From: Argentina anserina | Taxonomy: Eukaryota; Streptophyta; Magnoliopsida; Rosales; Rosaceae | DNA: 64,000 nt | Direction: 5' to 3' | Assembly (NCBI RefSeq): GCF_933775445.1 | Contig: NW_026089428.1 | Coordinates: forward strand, 248,001 to 312,000 | Shown here: positions 61,501 to 64,000 of the stretch, in pieces | How positions within the stretch are numbered: position 1 is the first letter of the stretch | Layout: each line of letters begins with the position of its first letter | Notes under the pieces: generated by a model | What the model was told of the DNA's origin: nothing | Databases searched by the model: none | What the model saw: only the letters and a program-made list of their open reading frames with translations | Made by a program: the position numbers and the translations under genes

Positions 61501-64000
61501 TGCAAGTGTGGGAGTGTGTTTCATTCAAACTGAGTATCTTTACATCGTTTGCGTATCTTTACTATTCCAATTGTGTATCTTTTCATTTCTCGTTTGAGTA
61601 TCTTTCTGTAAGGTTTTCTGATGCGAGTTTCTATTGAATTTGAGAGTTTTGCAAGTGTGGGAGTGTGTTTCTTTCAAACTGAGTATCTTTACATCGTTTG
61701 CGTATCTTTACTATTCCAATTGTGTATCTTTACATCGTTTGCGTATCTTTACTATTCCAATTGTGTATCTTTTCATTTCTCGTTTGAGTATCTTTCTGTA
61801 AGGCTTCTGATGCGAGTTTCTATTGTATTTGAGAGTTTTGCAAGTGTGGGAGTGTGTTTCATTCAAACTGAGTATCTTTACATCGTTTGCGTATCTTTAC
61901 TATTCCAATTGTGTATCTTTACATCGTTTGCGTATCTTTACTATTCCAATTGTGTATCTTTTCATTTCTCGTTTGAGTATCTTTCTGTAAGGCTTTTGAT
62001 GCGAGTTTCAATTGTATTTGAGAGTTTTGCAAGTGTGGGAGTGTGTTTCATTCAAACTGAGTATCTTTACATCGTTTGCGTATCTTTCCTATTCCAATTG
62101 TGTATCTTTACATCGTTTGCGTATCTTTACTATTCCAATTGTGTATCTTTTCATTTCTCGTTTGAGTATCTTTCTGTAAGGCTTCTGATGCGAGTTTCTA
62201 TTGTATTTGAGAGTTTTGCAAGTGTGGGAGTGTGTTTCTTTCAAATTGAGTATCTTTACATCGTTTGCGTATCTTTACTATTCCAATTGTGTATCTTTAC
62301 ATCGTTTGCGTATCTTTACTATTCCAATTGTGTATCTTTTCATTTCTCGTTTGAGTATCTTTCTGTAAGGCTTTCTGATGCGAGTTTCTATTGAATTTGA
62401 GAGTTTTGGAAGTGTGGGAGTGTGTTTCTTTCAAACTGAGTATCTTTACATCGTTTGCGTATCTTTACTATTCCAATTGTGTATCTTTTCATTTCTCGTT
62501 TGAGTATCTTTCTGTATGGTTTTCTGATGCGAGTTTCTATTGAATTTGAGAGTTTTGCAAGTGTGGGAGTGTGTTTCTTTCAAACTGAGTATCTTTACAT
62601 CGTTTGCGTATCTTTACTATTCCAATTGTGTATCTTTTCATTTCTCGTTTGAGTATCTTTCTGTAAGGTTTTCTGATGCGAGTTTCTATTGAATTTGAGA
62701 GTTTTGCAAGTGTGGGAGTGTGTTTCTTTCAAACTGAGTATCTTTACATCGTTTGCGTATCTTTACTATTCCAATTGTGTATCTTTACATCGTTTGCGTA
62801 TCTTTACTATTCCAATTGTGTATCTTTTCATTTCTCGTTTGAGTATCTTTCTGTAAGGCTTTTGATGCGAGTTTCAATTGTATTTGAGAGTTTTGCAAGT
62901 GTGGGAGTGTGTTTCATTCAAACTGAGTATCTTTACATCGTTTGCGTATCTTTCCTATTCCAATTGTGTATCTTTACATCGTTTGCGTATCTTTACTATT
63001 CCAATTGTGTATCTTTTCATTTCTCGTTTGAGTATCTTTCTGTAAGGCTTCTGATGCGAGTTTCTATTGTATTTGAGAGTTTTGCAAGTGTGGGAGTGTG
63101 TTTCATTCAAACTGAGTATCTTTACATCGTTTGCGTATCTTTCCTATTCCAATTGTGTATCTTTACATCGTTTGCGTATCTCTACTATTCCAATTGTGTA
63201 TCTTTTCATTTCTCGTTTCAGTATCTTTCTGTAAGGCTTCTGATGCGAGTTTCTATTGTATTTGAGAGTTTTGCAAGTGTGGGAGTGTGTTTCTTTCAAA
63301 CTGAGTATCTTTACATCGTTTGCGTATCTTTACTATTCCAATTGTGTATCTTTACATCGTTTGCGTATCTTTACTATTCCAATTGTGTATCTTTTCATTT
63401 CTCGTTTGAGTATCTTTCTGTAAGGGTTTTGATGCGAGTTTCTATTGTATTTGAGAGTTTTGCAAGTGTGGGAGTGTGTTTCATTCAAACTGAGTATCTT
63501 TACATCGTTTGCGTATCTTTCCTATTCCAATTGTGTATCTTTACATCGTTTGCGTATCTTTACTATTCCAACTGTGTATCTTTTCATTTCTCGTTTGAGT
63601 ATCTTTCTGTAAGGCTTCTGATGCGAGTTTCTATTGTATTTGAGAGTTTTGCAAGTGTGGGAGTGTGTTTCATTCAAACTGAGTATCTTTACATCGTTTG
63701 CGTATCTTTCCTATTCCAATTGTGTATCTTTACATCGTTTGCGTATCTCTACTATTCCAATTGTGTATCTTTTCATTTCTCGTTTCAGTATCTTTCTGTA
63801 AGGCTTCTGATGCGAGTTTCTATTGTATTTGAGAGTTTTGCAAGTGTGGGAGTGTGTTTCTTTCAAACTGAGTATCTTTACATCGTTTGCGTATCTTTAC
63901 TACTCCAATTGTGTATCTTTACATCGTTTGCGTATCTTTACTATTCCAATTGTGTATCTTTTCATTTCTCGTTTCAGTATCTTTCTGTAAGGCTTCTGAT
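58568..64000 (+). repeat. Rearranged continuation of the 4040-bp HOR
   Basis: Segments match the two main copies, but with jumps. Near 58.4 kb three monomers (527 bp) are missing, which gives an offset of 3513 bp. Near 59.76 kb the order jumps to the 54.2-kb type. From about 60.3 kb the offset to copy 2 is 4108 bp. The end of the window shows two consecutive units with a GTATCTCTAC variant (63178 and 63745). Confidence 0.75.
60293..60399 (+). repeat. 107-bp monomer lacking the 41-bp subrepeat
   Basis: CAAACTGA is followed directly by GTATCTTTTCATT, so both short segments are missing. 148 minus 41 equals 107. It is the only zero-subrepeat monomer I saw. Confidence 0.93.

Larger units (their letters stand above)
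49368..64000 (+). repeat. Satellite array, block D (mainly 189-bp monomers)
   Basis: 14.6 kb of satellite running off the right edge. It starts with the 1348-bp HOR type (to about 49.9 kb), then changes to a domain dominated by 189-bp monomers and organised with a 4040-bp period. Because 189 is divisible by three, runs of these monomers leave frames open for up to 1.5 kb (for example 50485-52017); these are not genes. Confidence 0.97.

Overview
The window is plant nuclear DNA, most likely from a eudicot centromere, pericentromere or other satellite-heterochromatin block. About 40.2 kb of the 64 kb (63 percent) is one T-rich tandem satellite, always in the same orientation. It is interrupted by LTR retrotransposons of the Ty3/gypsy Athila type. 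There is no ordinary host gene, RNA gene or CRISPR array that I can support. The plant call rests on the Athila-type gag-pol, the primer binding site matching the end of tRNA-Asp, and the satellite/Athila arrangement, which is known from plant centromeres. The species cannot be told from the sequence.

Layout: satellite block A (1-4845); element 1, an almost complete Athila-like element (4846-16103) with 1565-bp LTRs; satellite block B (16104-33507); element 2, a gag-pol-less related element (33508-43811) with about 2.19-kb LTRs and a clean 5-bp target duplication, whose 3' LTR is split by an inverted solo LTR (41098-43355); satellite block C (43812-47178); a second, more diverged solo LTR (47179-49367); satellite block D (49368-64000).

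The satellite monomer is modular. A basic 148-bp unit contains one 41-bp subrepeat. Duplicating that subrepeat gives 189 bp, triplication gives 230 bp, and loss gives 107 bp; all four forms are present. Monomers are assembled into at least four higher-order repeat (HOR) types with periods of 1348, 1874, 2483 and 4040 bp, which fit whole-number mixes of 148- and 189-bp units (8, 11, 14 and 22 monomers). Three copies of the 1874-bp HOR look almost identical, so amplification was recent.

Element 1 carries one long gag-protease-RT-RNase H-integrase frame. It is broken once, by a frameshift in a T run inside integrase. Its two LTRs look identical, so it inserted recently, yet it lacks a target-site duplication. 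Element 2 has lost gag-pol but keeps the primer binding site, leader and 3' untranslated block that resemble those of element 1. That is what a non-autonomous partner mobilised by an element-1-like relative would look like. The dated order is: the oldest visible insertion is the solo LTR at 47 kb, element 2 entered an already formed 1348-bp HOR, and another element then entered element 2 and collapsed to a solo LTR.
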